Source of the DNA: JACVRW01 sp963803245
GTDB lineage: Bacteria; Actinomycetota; Thermoleophilia; Solirubrobacterales; Thermoleophilaceae
Assembly (NCBI GenBank): GCA_963803245.1
Contig: CAWDLI010000018.1
Span: 1 to 64,000 of the forward strand
DNA: 64,000 bases
Reading direction: 5' to 3'
The notes below the pieces were generated by a model that was not told where the DNA came from, searched no databases, and saw only the letters and a list, made by a program, of their open reading frames with translations. Shown here in pieces: positions 9,189-17,669 of this stretch. The position numbers were made by a program, and so were the translations under genes. Position 1 is the stretch's first letter. The number at the start of each line of letters is the position of its first letter.

Positions 9189-9219
9189 CGGCGGGGCGGT
9201 CCGGTGGGCCGCCCCGCCG
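9189..9219 (+). terminator. Strong GC hairpin after the secreted-protein gene
   Basis: An 11-bp perfect stem (CGGCGGGGCGG at 9189-9199 with CCGCCCCGCCG at 9209-9219) and a 9-base loop lie 28 bases after the stop codon at 9161, followed by TGATTCTTA. The T-tract is weak, as often in GC-rich actinobacteria. It could also serve the convergent small gene ending at 9243. Confidence 0.75.
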
Positions 9220-9242
9220 TGATTCTTACCTGGGCGTTCTCG

Positions 9243-9431
9243 CTACGAGTCGTCGCTGCCGGCAGTGTCGCCTCGCTCGGAGCCGCGTGGATGGGTATCT
9301 ATCTCGCTGCCCTCGCGGCTGTAGAGGCCGATGCCCGCCCCCACCAGGATGAGCACAACTGCCACGATGAGAAAGCCCTCTCCGGAACCGGCCGCGATCG
9401 TGATCGCGTCGAATCGCTGCATGCCTGGCAT
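9243..9431 (-). CDS. Single-pass small membrane protein
   Basis: A 62-residue protein with one hydrophobic helix (FLIVAVVLILVGAGIGLY, about residues 20-37) and an acidic, polar C-terminal tail. The ATG at 9431 gives MPGMQRFDAI. No family is recognised; short one-helix proteins of this kind are common in actinobacteria. It lies convergent to the secreted protein and divergent from the SPW-repeat gene. Confidence 0.5.
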   Translation of the reverse strand: MPGMQRFDAITIAAGSGEGFLIVAVVLILVGAGIGLYSREGSEIDTHPRGSERGDTAGSDDS

Positions 9432-9529
9432 GGTCAGATGATGCCCGCGGCAGGCCTTTCCCCCATGAGTCTTGTCAGCCGCATGACGCCACTGCTGTAG
9501 CCGGCGGGCCGCCCGGGCACGGGAGACCC

Positions 9530-9921
9530 GTGAGGTCTCTGACGAGCAGCGAGCGGCCCAACGAGCGACGGCCCGCGAGGTCGTCCGCTCGGGCGCAGCA
9601 ACGGCCGGAGCCGGACTTTGGCTGGCGCTGTCGCCGTGGGTCCTCAACTACCGCGCGGACAACGCGACCGTGCTGGCGGTCGTGCTCGGCATCGTCGTGG
9701 CGATCCTGGCCCTGGCGGGGGCCAGACCGGACGGGGCGACCCGCTGGCTCGGGTGGCTCAATGTCGCGATCGGAGCGTCGGTGGTCCTGCTCGCCTTCGT
9801 GGCCACCGATAGCCGCCGCGGGCTCTGGAGCTTCCTGGTCGCCGGCGTCGCGGTGCTCGCGACCTCGGCCTGGAGCACCTCGGGCGGGCCCACAGCGCGC
9901 GAGCAGGCGCCGCCCCGCTGA
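9530..9921 (+). CDS. SPW-repeat membrane protein with uncertain start
   Basis: The frame ending at 9921 encodes LWLALSPWVLNYR, the signature of SPW-repeat proteins, followed by LAVVLGIVVAILALAG, a short loop and two further hydrophobic segments up to residue position about 9870. The open frame reaches back to 9487 but contains no ATG, GTG or TTG before the GTG at 9670, which lies after the SPW motif. A GTG at 9530 in a neighbouring frame would require a one-base shift. The protein is therefore either started from an unusual codon or frame-broken like other genes in this region. Function unknown; the family is predicted to be integral membrane. Confidence 0.55.
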
Positions 9922-9967
9922 CGCGCACCGCTCTACGCTCTGCTCCCCCGCCAGCGCGGGGACGCCA

Positions 9968-10627
9968 GTGAACACTGACCTGAAGACCCGAATACTCCTT
10001 GCCGACGACCATGCCGTCGTGCGCCGCGGTCTGCGCCTCGTCCTGGAAGCCGAACCTGACCTCGAGGTCGTCGCGGAGGTCGGAGACGGATCTGCTGCGA
10101 TCGAGCGCGCCCTTGCCGAAGACGTGGACCTCGCGATCCTCGACGTGACCATGCCTCGCATGACGGGGCTCCAAGCGGCCGCCGAGCTGGCACGCCGCCG
10201 GCCCGAGCTGCGCGTCCTCATCCTCTCCATGCACGACAACGAGCGCTACTTCTTCGAGGCTTTGCGCGCCGGCGCATCCGGCTACGTGCTCAAGTCAGTC
10301 GCCGATCGCGACCTGATCGAGGCCTGCCGCGCCACGATGCGAGGCGAGCCCTTTATCTACCCCGGGGCGGTCAGGGCGCTCGTGCGCGACTACCTTCGTC
10401 GCGTCACCAGTGGAGAGGAGCTGCCCGAGGACCCACTCTCACCGCGCGAAACCGAGGTCGTCAAGCTGATCGCTGAGGGGCACACCACGCGTGAGATCGC
10501 AGCCATGCTGGTCCTCAGCGAAAAGACAGTCGAGCGTCACCGGGCCAACATCTTGGAGAAGCTCGGCATGCGCGATCGCGTGCAGCTCACCCGGTACGCA
10601 ATCCGCCGCGGACTCGTTGAGCCTTAG
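9968..10627 (+). CDS. NarL/LuxR-family response regulator
   Basis: A 219-residue regulator starting at GTG 9968. The receiver domain opens RILLADDHAVVRRGLRLVL, has its phospho-acceptor in LAILDVTMPRMTG and the lysine in SGYVLKSVADRD. The DNA-binding HTH starts DPLSPRETEVVKLIAEGHTT and ends with the same RYAIRRGLVEP tail as the regulator at 3314-3973. The two are close paralogues. No kinase is adjacent on this strand; the best candidate is the paralogous kinase at 13231-14226. Confidence 0.93.
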   Translation: MNTDLKTRILLADDHAVVRRGLRLVLEAEPDLEVVAEVGDGSAAIERALAEDVDLAILDVTMPRMTGLQAAAELARRRPELRVLILSMHDNERYFFEALRAGASGYVLKSVADRDLIEACRATMRGEPFIYPGAVRALVRDYLRRVTSGEELPEDPLSPRETEVVKLIAEGHTTREIAAMLVLSEKTVERHRANILEKLGMRDRVQLTRYAIRRGLVEP

Positions 10628-10706
10628 CGAGGATGGGGGCACGCCGGGTCCGGAATGGGGGGCGCTCTCCATTGTGCGCAGCTCGGCGCTGGGCCACCCT
10701 GAGGGC

Positions 10707-11468
10707 GTGACGTCGAACCTTTCCGCCAACGGTGGGCCGGCGCGTGGGCCGGCGCCTGTTCGACGGCTCGGAGAGACCACGTTCGTGCTTAGGGAGGACG
10801 CCGGCCTCGGCGAGCAGCTCGATCCGGTTCGCTTCGAAGCCGCCGCGGCGAACAGCCTGGCGGCCGTGCTCCGGGTCCCGACGGGGCTGTGGGAGCCGCC
10901 GCGCCAGGCGCGGCCGGCCAGCTGCCTCGGCTTTCTGGTGCTGGAGGGTCTCGTCGCCCGGCGAGTAACGGTGGCCGGAGCGACCTGGACCGAGCTGCTC
11001 GGACCGGGCGACGTGCTCGAGCCGGGGCGGCATGACCGCGATCTGAACGCGTCGATCCCGCCGTCTGTGGAGTTCGCATTGCTCAGCGAGGGCAGGCTGG
11101 CCGTGCTCGGCCCCCGGTTCCTGGCGCGCTTGGCAGCCTGGCCGGAGGTGACCGTGGCGCTGAGCACGCGAGTGGTCGATCGGGCAAAGTCACTGAGCTA
11201 CGTGCTCGCCGTCTGCGGCCGCGTGGGGGTCGCCGAGCGCATCGTGTTGGTGCTCAGGCACCTGGCGGATCGCTGGGGCCACGTGACCCGAGACGGTGTT
11301 GTGGTCGATCTTCCGGGCGTCACGCATGAACTGATCGCGAGCATGATCGGCGCGGCCCGCCCATCCGTCAGCACTGCGCTGGGCGAGCTCAGGCGCCGGG
11401 GCGAGATACACCGGCCGGCGTCCGGGACCTGGCTGCTGTGCCCGCAGGGCGCCGCGGTCGCCGCCTAG
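10707..11468 (+). CDS. Crp/Fnr-family transcriptional regulator
   Basis: A 253-residue protein with an N-terminal cupin-like sensor region (LGFLVLEGLVARRVTVAG, LLGPGDVLEPG) and a C-terminal Crp-type winged helix (VAERIVLVLRHLADRWG, then LPGVTHELIASMIGAARPSV as the recognition region). The sensor lacks the phosphate-binding cassette of cAMP-binding Crp and has no Fnr-type N-terminal cysteines, so the signal is unknown. GTG 10707 is the chosen start. Its TAG at 11466-11468 overlaps the TAG of the convergent regulator gene that ends at 11465. Confidence 0.85.
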   Translation: MTSNLSANGGPARGPAPVRRLGETTFVLREDAGLGEQLDPVRFEAAAANSLAAVLRVPTGLWEPPRQARPASCLGFLVLEGLVARRVTVAGATWTELLGPGDVLEPGRHDRDLNASIPPSVEFALLSEGRLAVLGPRFLARLAAWPEVTVALSTRVVDRAKSLSYVLAVCGRVGVAERIVLVLRHLADRWGHVTRDGVVVDLPGVTHELIASMIGAARPSVSTALGELRRRGEIHRPASGTWLLCPQGAAVAA

Positions 11469-12025
11469 CCGATTCGGGGCTTGAGCATTTCGAGCAGACG
11501 CTCGACCCGCGCCTCCACCTCCCCGGGTTGCATGCGCATGACCAGCGATACCTCGTCGGGGTTCGCGCCGTCGGCGAGCATGCCGAGGAGCGGCAGGTCG
11601 TGCTCGGCAATTCGCGAGCGACCGACGCGTACGAGCTCCGGGGCCGTTTCCGGGAACACGGAGCCGCCGCGAGCGACAGTCCGGATGGCTTCCAGCAGGT
11701 CGTTGGCGGGCGCCCCCTTGTCGAGCACGCCGTCTGCGCCCGCCAGTCGCGCGGGGAGCGCCAGCCCTTGGCGCGCGTGTGCCGAGTAGAGAAGCACTCG
11801 AAGCTCCAGGTCCTGCTTCTTGAGGCGCTGGCAGAGCGCGATGCCGTCCTCTCCCGCCAGGTGGTAGTCCACGAGCGCGACGTCCGGGTCGTACTCGACC
11901 GCGGCGATCGCCTCGGCACCGTCCGCCGCCAGCGCGCAGACCACCATCCCCGGCTCACGCCTCAGAACGCTGTTGAGGCCGGTGCGCATGGCAGGGTGGT
12001 CGTCCACCACCAGGACTCGGATCAC
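11465..12025 (-). CDS. Response regulator with diverged LuxR-type HTH
   Basis: A 186-residue protein. The receiver domain is intact (IRVLVVDDHPAMRTGLNSVL; phospho-acceptor in VALVDYHLAGEDG; lysine in GVLDKGAPANDL). The C-terminal part (LPLLGMLADGANPDEVSLVM then EVEARVERLLEMLK) keeps the outline of a LuxR HTH but is shorter and diverged. GTG 12025 overlaps the stop of the upstream kinase gene (GTGA), so kinase and regulator form a coupled pair. The 3' end overlaps the convergent Crp-type gene by four bases. Confidence 0.88.
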   Translation of the reverse strand: MIRVLVVDDHPAMRTGLNSVLRREPGMVVCALAADGAEAIAAVEYDPDVALVDYHLAGEDGIALCQRLKKQDLELRVLLYSAHARQGLALPARLAGADGVLDKGAPANDLLEAIRTVARGGSVFPETAPELVRVGRSRIAEHDLPLLGMLADGANPDEVSLVMRMQPGEVEARVERLLEMLKPRIG

Positions 12026-13164
12026 TGGGCCTGCTCCAGCAGCGTGTCGACCGGGGCGACGAGCCGGACCTGCGTGCCCTGGCCGCCCGAGGGCTCTCCG
12101 GTGACGGCGAGCGAGCCACCGAGGAACTCGGCGCGCTCGAGCATGGACCGGATGCCCTGGGAGTCCCAAGGAGTCTCTCTTGGCAGGCCTATGCCGTCGT
12201 CCTCGACCACCGCCGACAGCATTCCGGCGCGCACCGTCAGGGACACCACCACCTTGGAGGGGCCGGCATGTCTCACCGCGTTCGTCATCGCCTCGCTGAC
12301 GATGTGGAACGCGTGGTTGACCCCGGAGCCCGTCAGGCTCGTCTCGTCATCCGACACCTCTATCGGTATGCCCGTCGCGGCCTCGAGCCGGGCGGCGCGG
12401 ATGCGCACGGCGCCGGCCAGGGTCGTCTCGCCCGACACGCTGCGAAGGTTCGCGAGGCTGGAGTCCATCTCCGAGCCGGCGCACTCGAGCTCGCCGAGCG
12501 CCAGAGCGATCGCGTCCCCGGCGGGACTGGCGCCGTTGGGAGGAAGCGAGCTGAGCACGAGGTGAGCCGCGTGTATCCGCTGTTTAGCCGAATCGTGCAG
12601 CTCGCGCGCGAGCCGCCGGCGCTCCGCTTCCAGCGCCAGCTCGGACGACCGCACCCGCTCCCGGTCGAGGTGCCTGAGCAGCTCAGCCATGTAGGCCAGC
12701 CCGATGCCGAGCAGAAGCGGGAGCGACAGGTGAGCGCTGAAGCTCTCGAGCCGAGGCGTCGTGTCGAGGGTGTTCCAGTCGACGCCGGTGAACAGCGCGA
12801 CCGTCAGGTAACCGATCGCGAAGGCGCCGGTAGCGGCTACACCCCGCCAGCGCGGTCCGGCGGTGGCCGGCAGGATCAAGGCTGTCAGCGCGAGCAAGTA
12901 GACGGGGCTCCGCCAGTTGCCGCCGGCCAGCACCAGCGCAAGCGCGAACGCGCCGTCGAAGAGCCAGAACGCCGGGCTCGTGCTGAGGCCCCGCCTGATG
13001 GCCACACCCGCCGCCGTGCCCGTCCCGTACGCCACCACAACCAGGGCGTACAGGCCGTCCTGGTCGGTGACCCGGTGGAAGATGAGGAGCAGAGCCGCGA
13101 CCGCCGTGCCCGCGATCCGCGCCCGCACGAAAAGCGACCTCCACGGATTCACTGCCGGCGACAC
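12022..13164 (-). CDS. NarL-type sensor histidine kinase, polytopic
   Basis: A 380-residue kinase starting at GTG 13164. Residues about 15-165 contain five to six membrane helices without an evident extracellular domain, then a coiled segment and HisKA_3 with the phospho-acceptor histidine in LARELHDSAKQRIHAAHLVL. The ATPase domain has the N box in IVSEAMTNAVRHAGPSK and the G1 box in VVEDDGIGLPRET, then GIRSMLERAEFLGGS. It is intact and coupled to the regulator at 11465-12025. The membrane sensor suggests detection of envelope state or a lipophilic signal, which is inference. Confidence 0.92.
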   Translation of the reverse strand: MSPAVNPWRSLFVRARIAGTAVAALLLIFHRVTDQDGLYALVVVAYGTGTAAGVAIRRGLSTSPAFWLFDGAFALALVLAGGNWRSPVYLLALTALILPATAGPRWRGVAATGAFAIGYLTVALFTGVDWNTLDTTPRLESFSAHLSLPLLLGIGLAYMAELLRHLDRERVRSSELALEAERRRLARELHDSAKQRIHAAHLVLSSLPPNGASPAGDAIALALGELECAGSEMDSSLANLRSVSGETTLAGAVRIRAARLEAATGIPIEVSDDETSLTGSGVNHAFHIVSEAMTNAVRHAGPSKVVVSLTVRAGMLSAVVEDDGIGLPRETPWDSQGIRSMLERAEFLGGSLAVTGEPSGGQGTQVRLVAPVDTLLEQAQ

Positions 13165-13230
13165 TTCGTCGGAGGTTGCCGCTGCCGGGCCGATCCTGCA
13201 AGAGGCGATGTCGCCGTTCGGACCAGATAC

Positions 13231-14226
13231 CTAGCCTGCCTCCAGCGGGAGCTCCAGGCGGACCTCCGTGCCCCCCTCCCCGGCCGGATGCACCCAAAGC
13301 CGACCGCCCACGAGCAGGGCTCGCTCGCGCATCCCTTGGATTCCTGCGCCGGCGGTGGCGTCTCCGATGCCGGAGCCGTCATCGGTCACACGGAGAACGA
13401 GGAGCTCGCCGGCGACCTGCAGCGTCAGCGATCCGCTGGTAGCACCGGCGTGCGTCAGTGAGTTCGTCAGCGCCTGCTGGGCGACGCGATAGACCACGAG
13501 CTCGCGCTCCTCCCCCAGTGGCGGCAGGGCGACGGCGAACTTGCGCTCGACCGGGAGGCCGCCCTGCTCGGTGATCCGGTCGCAGAGGGCGTCCAGCGCG
13601 TTCACCAGACCGAGCTCCTCGAGTGCCTCGGGCCGGAGCCTGTGGGCGATGCGGCGGACGTCCTCGAGCGATGCGCGTGCGCTCTCGCGCGCCTCGGCGG
13701 CCTCGTCGGCCAGCCCGGGGGGAGCGTCCCGGCAGAGCCGGTCGAGCTGGAGCACGACCGCCGTGAGCGTCTGACCGACCTCGTCGTGCAGCTCCCGAGC
13801 CACGCGTCGCCGCTCGTCCTCCTGAGCGTTGAGAGAGCGCTTCACGCTCAGCCTGCGTTCCTCCTCGAGCCGCTCGAGCATCGAATTGAACGCGATCGTC
13901 AGGCCGAGCATGTCGGGCTCTCCCCCGGGTAGGGGCACCCGCTCGCCGGGCCGGAGCGGCTCGGCGCGCGCCATCGCGTAGGCGAGCCGGTCGAGTGGAG
14001 AGAGGGCGCGTCTCAGCACGAGCAGGTTCACCAGTAGGACGGCCCCCAGTCCGGCGACGAGAATCAGCACCGCCTCTATCGACGTCGGCGACGGGATGCT
14101 CGCGGGCGACAAGGCGATCGTGAGAACCGCCACCGTGAGCACCACTGCGTTTGCCAGGAAGACTCGGGTGACGAGCGATGCGCCCCTGGCGGAGCGGGAC
14201 TGCTCGTCTGCCTCGGCCGCATGCAT
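13231..14226 (-). CDS. NarL-type sensor histidine kinase
   Basis: A 331-residue kinase with two membrane helices (about residues 20-40 and 48-70), a HAMP-like region (LSPLDRLAYAMARAEPLRPG) and HisKA_3 with histidine in VARELHDEVGQTLTAVVLQL. The ATPase boxes are intact: YRVAQQALTNSLTHAGATSG and RVTDDGSGIGDATAGAGIQG. It is closely paralogous to the frame-broken kinase at 3970-4918 and lacks its own adjacent regulator; the regulator at 9968 resembles that kinase's partner. It lies 66 bases upstream of the other kinase on the same strand, so all three proteins may be co-transcribed. Confidence 0.92.
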   Translation of the reverse strand: MHAAEADEQSRSARGASLVTRVFLANAVVLTVAVLTIALSPASIPSPTSIEAVLILVAGLGAVLLVNLLVLRRALSPLDRLAYAMARAEPLRPGERVPLPGGEPDMLGLTIAFNSMLERLEEERRLSVKRSLNAQEDERRRVARELHDEVGQTLTAVVLQLDRLCRDAPPGLADEAAEARESARASLEDVRRIAHRLRPEALEELGLVNALDALCDRITEQGGLPVERKFAVALPPLGEERELVVYRVAQQALTNSLTHAGATSGSLTLQVAGELLVLRVTDDGSGIGDATAGAGIQGMRERALLVGGRLWVHPAGEGGTEVRLELPLEAG

Positions 14227-14265
14227 CGCCGCGGGGGAGCGTAGTGGCGCCCCCGCGGCGAATGC

Positions 14266-15198
14266 TCAGGCGGCGCTGGAGTCCAGCTCGTAGTGACCCG
14301 AGCCGGACTCGAGCCGGGCGACCTCCGGAAGGACCAGGAGCGCCGTGTGGCCCTCCTTCGCCAGCCGGATGGGAACCGACCCTTGCAGGAGCGCGCCGAG
14401 TCTCGAGCGCTTGCTGGCCCCGACGACGATCAGCCCGGCGCGCTCCTCCCCCGCGATGCGCCGGAGCGCGAGCTCAGGAGGGATGTCGAGCACGTGCTCG
14501 TGCGCGGTGACCCCGGCTTCCTCGAGCGCGTCTGCGAGCGTCCGCTCGGCCGCCTCCCTGAAGTCCAGATCGATCGGAGGCGCCGGAGCCATCACACCGG
14601 CGCTCAGCGCGAACGGATTGAAGGTGTGCACCGCGTGGAGCTCGGCGTCGAGCCGGCGAGCCACATCGGCTGCCAGCCGCAGGATCGAGGCGTCGAGCTC
14701 GCCACCCTCGACGCCGCAGACCACCGCCGGCAGCGGTCCCGAGTCAGGAGGGCGCACGGCGTCCGGTGGCACCACGACCACGGGACACGGCGACTTGCGG
14801 ATGAGCGCTTTCGCCGTGCCGCCAGGAAGCAGCGACGCGAGCCCGCGAGGGTCGCTCGAGCCGACGACGAGTAGCTCGGCGTCCTCGTCAGAGGCGACCT
14901 CGGCCAGCGACTCCACCGGATCTCCCCATTCCACCCGGACGCGCGTCGTGGGGGGAAGTCGTGGAGGCTCGTCACAGTCGCGAGGTCGCGTCGCGCCTTC
15001 CGCGCGCTCGCCGGAATCGCGTCGACGGACGCCGAGCGGTAGCGGCTGTACCGAGTCCATCACATGCACGAGTGTCACGCCACAGCTCAGGTCGGCACCT
15101 AGCCGCGCCGCTACCCCGGCGACCCTCGACGCCCCATCGTCGCTGCCTAGGCCACACACGAGGCGGCCGCCAGTCCGGTGAATTCGGTCTTGTTCCAT
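14266..15198 (-). CDS. Tandem universal stress protein
   Basis: A 310-residue protein with two UspA domains. The first (about 12-150) has LVCGLGSDDGASRVAGVAAR, DAELLVVGSSDPRGLASLLPGG and the typical end SPCPVVVVPPDA. The second (about 160-300) has VVCGVEGGELDASILRLAAD and AGLIVVGASKRSRLGALLQG. The G-x2-G-x9-S/T nucleotide loop is recognisable in both, so ATP binding is likely. ATG 15198 was chosen over an upstream start because the domain begins immediately after it. USP proteins modulate stress survival; partners are not shown by the sequence. Confidence 0.88.
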   Translation of the reverse strand: MEQDRIHRTGGRLVCGLGSDDGASRVAGVAARLGADLSCGVTLVHVMDSVQPLPLGVRRRDSGERAEGATRPRDCDEPPRLPPTTRVRVEWGDPVESLAEVASDEDAELLVVGSSDPRGLASLLPGGTAKALIRKSPCPVVVVPPDAVRPPDSGPLPAVVCGVEGGELDASILRLAADVARRLDAELHAVHTFNPFALSAGVMAPAPPIDLDFREAAERTLADALEEAGVTAHEHVLDIPPELALRRIAGEERAGLIVVGASKRSRLGALLQGSVPIRLAKEGHTALLVLPEVARLESGSGHYELDSSAA

Positions 15199-15365
15199 GA
15201 GATGAGCATGACCCAGCACCGCTGCCTCGACCATGGCGTCGGGGCTCCATTCCGCGTGAGGGGAGCCCACCCATCTCTTCGCGCTCCTCGACGGCCGATG
15301 TCAGCGCGCTGACATCGCAGACCGAATCGACGCCCGCCAGCTTGGGTTGTCGCCACGAACATCCA

Positions 15366-15520
15366 GCCGAATCCCGGCCGAGGCGGCCGGGAGCGGGGGA
15401 CCCAACCGCCCGGGCGAAGAGCCCGGGCCCGGGGCGAATCCCAGCGAGGCGACGGAGACCTCAGCGGGTAGCGCCACTCTCTTGGTGCGAGCCCGGCAGC
15501 TAACCCCGCAGGCACGACTA
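15366..15520 (+). promoter_or_regulatory. c-di-AMP riboswitch (ydaO/yuaA class)
   Basis: The leader of the NlpC/P60-like gene carries the conserved blocks of actinobacterial ydaO RNAs in order: GGCCGGGAGCGGGGGACCCA near 15384-15403, GGGGCGAATCCCAGCGAGGC near 15431-15450, GCGGGTAG near 15464, and CCCGGCAGCTAACCCCGCAG near 15492-15511, just before the ribosome binding site (GAGAGGGG, 15522) and the ATG at 15538. Known members bind cyclic di-AMP and usually switch off expression of cell-wall hydrolases and osmolyte genes, which fits the gene behind it. Exact ends are approximate. Confidence 0.85.
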
Positions 15521-15537
15521 AGAGAGGGGTCGTTCGC

Positions 15538-16064
15538 ATGGGAAAAGCACGTGCCGCGTCCATCGCCGGGATGGCGTGTCTCGCCGGTCTGATGCCGGCC
15601 ACGGTCGCCGCGAACGACACGTTCGGCGGCGCGGTCGCAGGCCCAGCGCCCAAGGTGGGCCGGGCGACGTTGAGCCCGGCGGGAAGGCTCGGCCGCCGGC
15701 TTCGGCGCCACGCAAGGTCGCAGCGGTGATCCGCGCAGCCAACGCGATCGCCAAGAAGCCCTACCGGTACGGCGGCGGTCACGCGAGCTGGAAGGCACGG
15801 GGCTACGACTGCTCAGGGTCGGTCAGCTTCGCCCTCCACGGCGGCGGCCTGTTGCGAAGCCCGCTGGCATCGACCGGCCTGATGGGCTTCGGCAAGCGTG
15901 GGCGTGGGCGTTGGATCACCACCTACGCGAATCACGGCCACGCCTACATGGTCGTGGCCGGCCTGCGCTTCGACACGAGCGCGCGCCGGCTGTTCGGGAC
16001 CCGCTGGACCAAGGTGAGGCGCTCAGCCCGGGGCTACGTCAAACGCCACCCACGGGGTCTCTGA
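15538..16064 (+). pseudogene. Exported NlpC/P60-like cell-wall hydrolase, frameshifted near 15685
   Basis: The ATG is preceded by GAGAGGGG. The first frame encodes a signal peptide (ARAASIAGMACLAGLMPATV, cleavage near VAAN) and a short linker. At about 15680-15690 coding moves to another frame that continues KVAAVIRAANAIAKKPYRYG, then the catalytic cysteine block ARGYDCSGSVSFALHGGGLL and the histidine in NHGHAYMVVAGLRFDT. This matches the Cys-His core of NlpC/P60 peptidoglycan endopeptidases. Restored length is about 175 residues. It sits under a c-di-AMP riboswitch, a known regulatory link for such enzymes. Its 3' end overlaps the convergent sulfatase-like gene by 26 bases. Confidence 0.82.
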
Positions 16065-17589
16065 GGCTCAGCGAAACCGTTCGCCGGGGGCGTGCCCGCA
16101 TTGCCGCCTCCGAGTAGACCGGAGGCCGGCCTCCGGCCGCCCTCCGCACCCGCTCGCGCATCGTCCTGACCACCGCCTTCCGCTTGCCGGATACGTCGGT
16201 GCGCTCGGCGGGGTCGGCGCGCACGTCATAGAGGCGCTCGTCGCTCCAGTCGTTCCTCGTCATGTAGGCCCAGCGGCGGTCGCGGACATACGAATTGTTG
16301 CCATACCCGCCGACCGCGTAAGGGCGCCGCTCGACGGGCGCGCCGCCGTGCAGGATCGGCGAGAGGTCCGCGCCCTCGAAGGCTGCCACCGGGTCGAGAC
16401 CACCGAGGGCGGCGAGCGTGGGCGCAACGTCGTGCGTGGAGGCAAACCAATCGCTCGTGGTGCCGGCGCCTGCCCCTCCCGGATCGCGAAGGAGCATCGG
16501 GACATGAATCAACTCAGGATGCAGGAGGCTCGGTCCCTTGCCCGTCCAGTCGTGCTCGCCGAGGAAGACCCCGTGGTCGCTGACGAGCATGATGGCCGTG
16601 GAGTCGTCGAGGCCGAGCTTCCGGAGCCGGTCGAGAAAGACGCCCAGCCAGCGGTCGGTCATCGTGACGCTGGCCTTGTAGGTCGTGCGCAGCCGGGCGA
16701 TGTGGCGATCGCTCAAGTACCTCGACGCGCGCGTATAGCCGACGTCCGCTATCTCGTAGCCGCGGTAGTCGGGGTCCCCATACATGTCGAGGTAGCGACG
16801 CGGCGGGATCCAGGGCTCATGCGGGTCGAAGCAGTCGACCACCATCATGAATGGGTCGCGTCGCTTGGCCGTCGGCAGCAGCTTTGCCGCCGCCCGGAAC
16901 ACCCGCGACGCGCACAGCTCGACCTCGTTGCCACCGCGTCCGTTGTTGGCCAGGTACTGCTGGATCGAGGCGATCCGTGACTCGATGCGCAACCGGCCGG
17001 GCGGCAGCCGGTGCAGCGCGCGTGCGCGAGGAACGCTTTCGCGCGGTCGCCGGAAGCCGCGCTGTCCCTCGATCCGCACGAATCGATCCGGGGTGCGCCT
17101 GAACGGGTCGAGCACTCGCGTGTAGCCGAGGAAGGGGTTGTCCGTCACATACGCGGTCCATCTGCCGGCCCGCCGGAAGGCCGTCACGAGCGTCTCTGCG
17201 CCCGGCTGGATCGGCTGCCATCCCGGGCGCTTGGCCATTCCGGCCCAGGGCTCCCAGCCGCGGAACGGGTAAGCGCGGCGCCCGGAGAGGATCGAACGCC
17301 GTGCCGGCATCGTCGGCATGGCCTCCGGGAACACGTGCGTGAAGCGGACGCTGTCACGGGCCAGGGCATCGATGTTCGGAGTGTGCATCCCTTCCGCGCC
17401 GTAGCAGCGAAGGTGATCGGCGCGCAGACTGTCGATCACGATCAGGACGACGTTGCGCTGCTCGCCGGCGGCCTCTGCTCCGCGGAGGGGGCTCCAGTTG
17501 GCGACACCGCCGCCCAACGCGAGGCCTGCGGTCCCGATGAATGCACGTCGGCTGAGCGCGGGCCGGCGGCCCGGGTCACGATCTTCCAT
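16039..17589 (-). CDS. Sulfatase-superfamily hydrolase with threonine at the nucleophile site
   Basis: A 516-residue exported enzyme of the alkaline phosphatase/sulfatase fold. A twin-arginine-like leader (SRRAFIGTAGLALGGG) starts near residue 13. Metal-binding motifs are present: NVVLIVIDSLRADHLRCYG near the N-terminus and TAIMLVSDHGVFLGEHDW later. In the active-site signature, where sulfatases carry Cys or Ser in C/S-x-P-x-R, this protein has Thr93 in PTMPARRSILSG. Thr cannot be converted to formylglycine, so a true sulfate-ester hydrolase of the FGly type is unlikely; phosphotransferase or phosphodiesterase members of the superfamily use Thr. Substrate unknown. It is transcribed divergently from the classical sulfatase at 17670. 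Confidence 0.85.
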   Translation of the reverse strand: MEDRDPGRRPALSRRAFIGTAGLALGGGVANWSPLRGAEAAGEQRNVVLIVIDSLRADHLRCYGAEGMHTPNIDALARDSVRFTHVFPEAMPTMPARRSILSGRRAYPFRGWEPWAGMAKRPGWQPIQPGAETLVTAFRRAGRWTAYVTDNPFLGYTRVLDPFRRTPDRFVRIEGQRGFRRPRESVPRARALHRLPPGRLRIESRIASIQQYLANNGRGGNEVELCASRVFRAAAKLLPTAKRRDPFMMVVDCFDPHEPWIPPRRYLDMYGDPDYRGYEIADVGYTRASRYLSDRHIARLRTTYKASVTMTDRWLGVFLDRLRKLGLDDSTAIMLVSDHGVFLGEHDWTGKGPSLLHPELIHVPMLLRDPGGAGAGTTSDWFASTHDVAPTLAALGGLDPVAAFEGADLSPILHGGAPVERRPYAVGGYGNNSYVRDRRWAYMTRNDWSDERLYDVRADPAERTDVSGKRKAVVRTMRERVRRAAGGRPPVYSEAAMRARPRRTVSLSLRDPVGGV

Positions 17590-17669
17590 TTCATCTCCCA
17601 CCCGACGGGACGCGGAAGGTGCGCCGCTACCATCCGGCGGCCGCAGGTCGCGCTCGGGCCTGGACCTCA

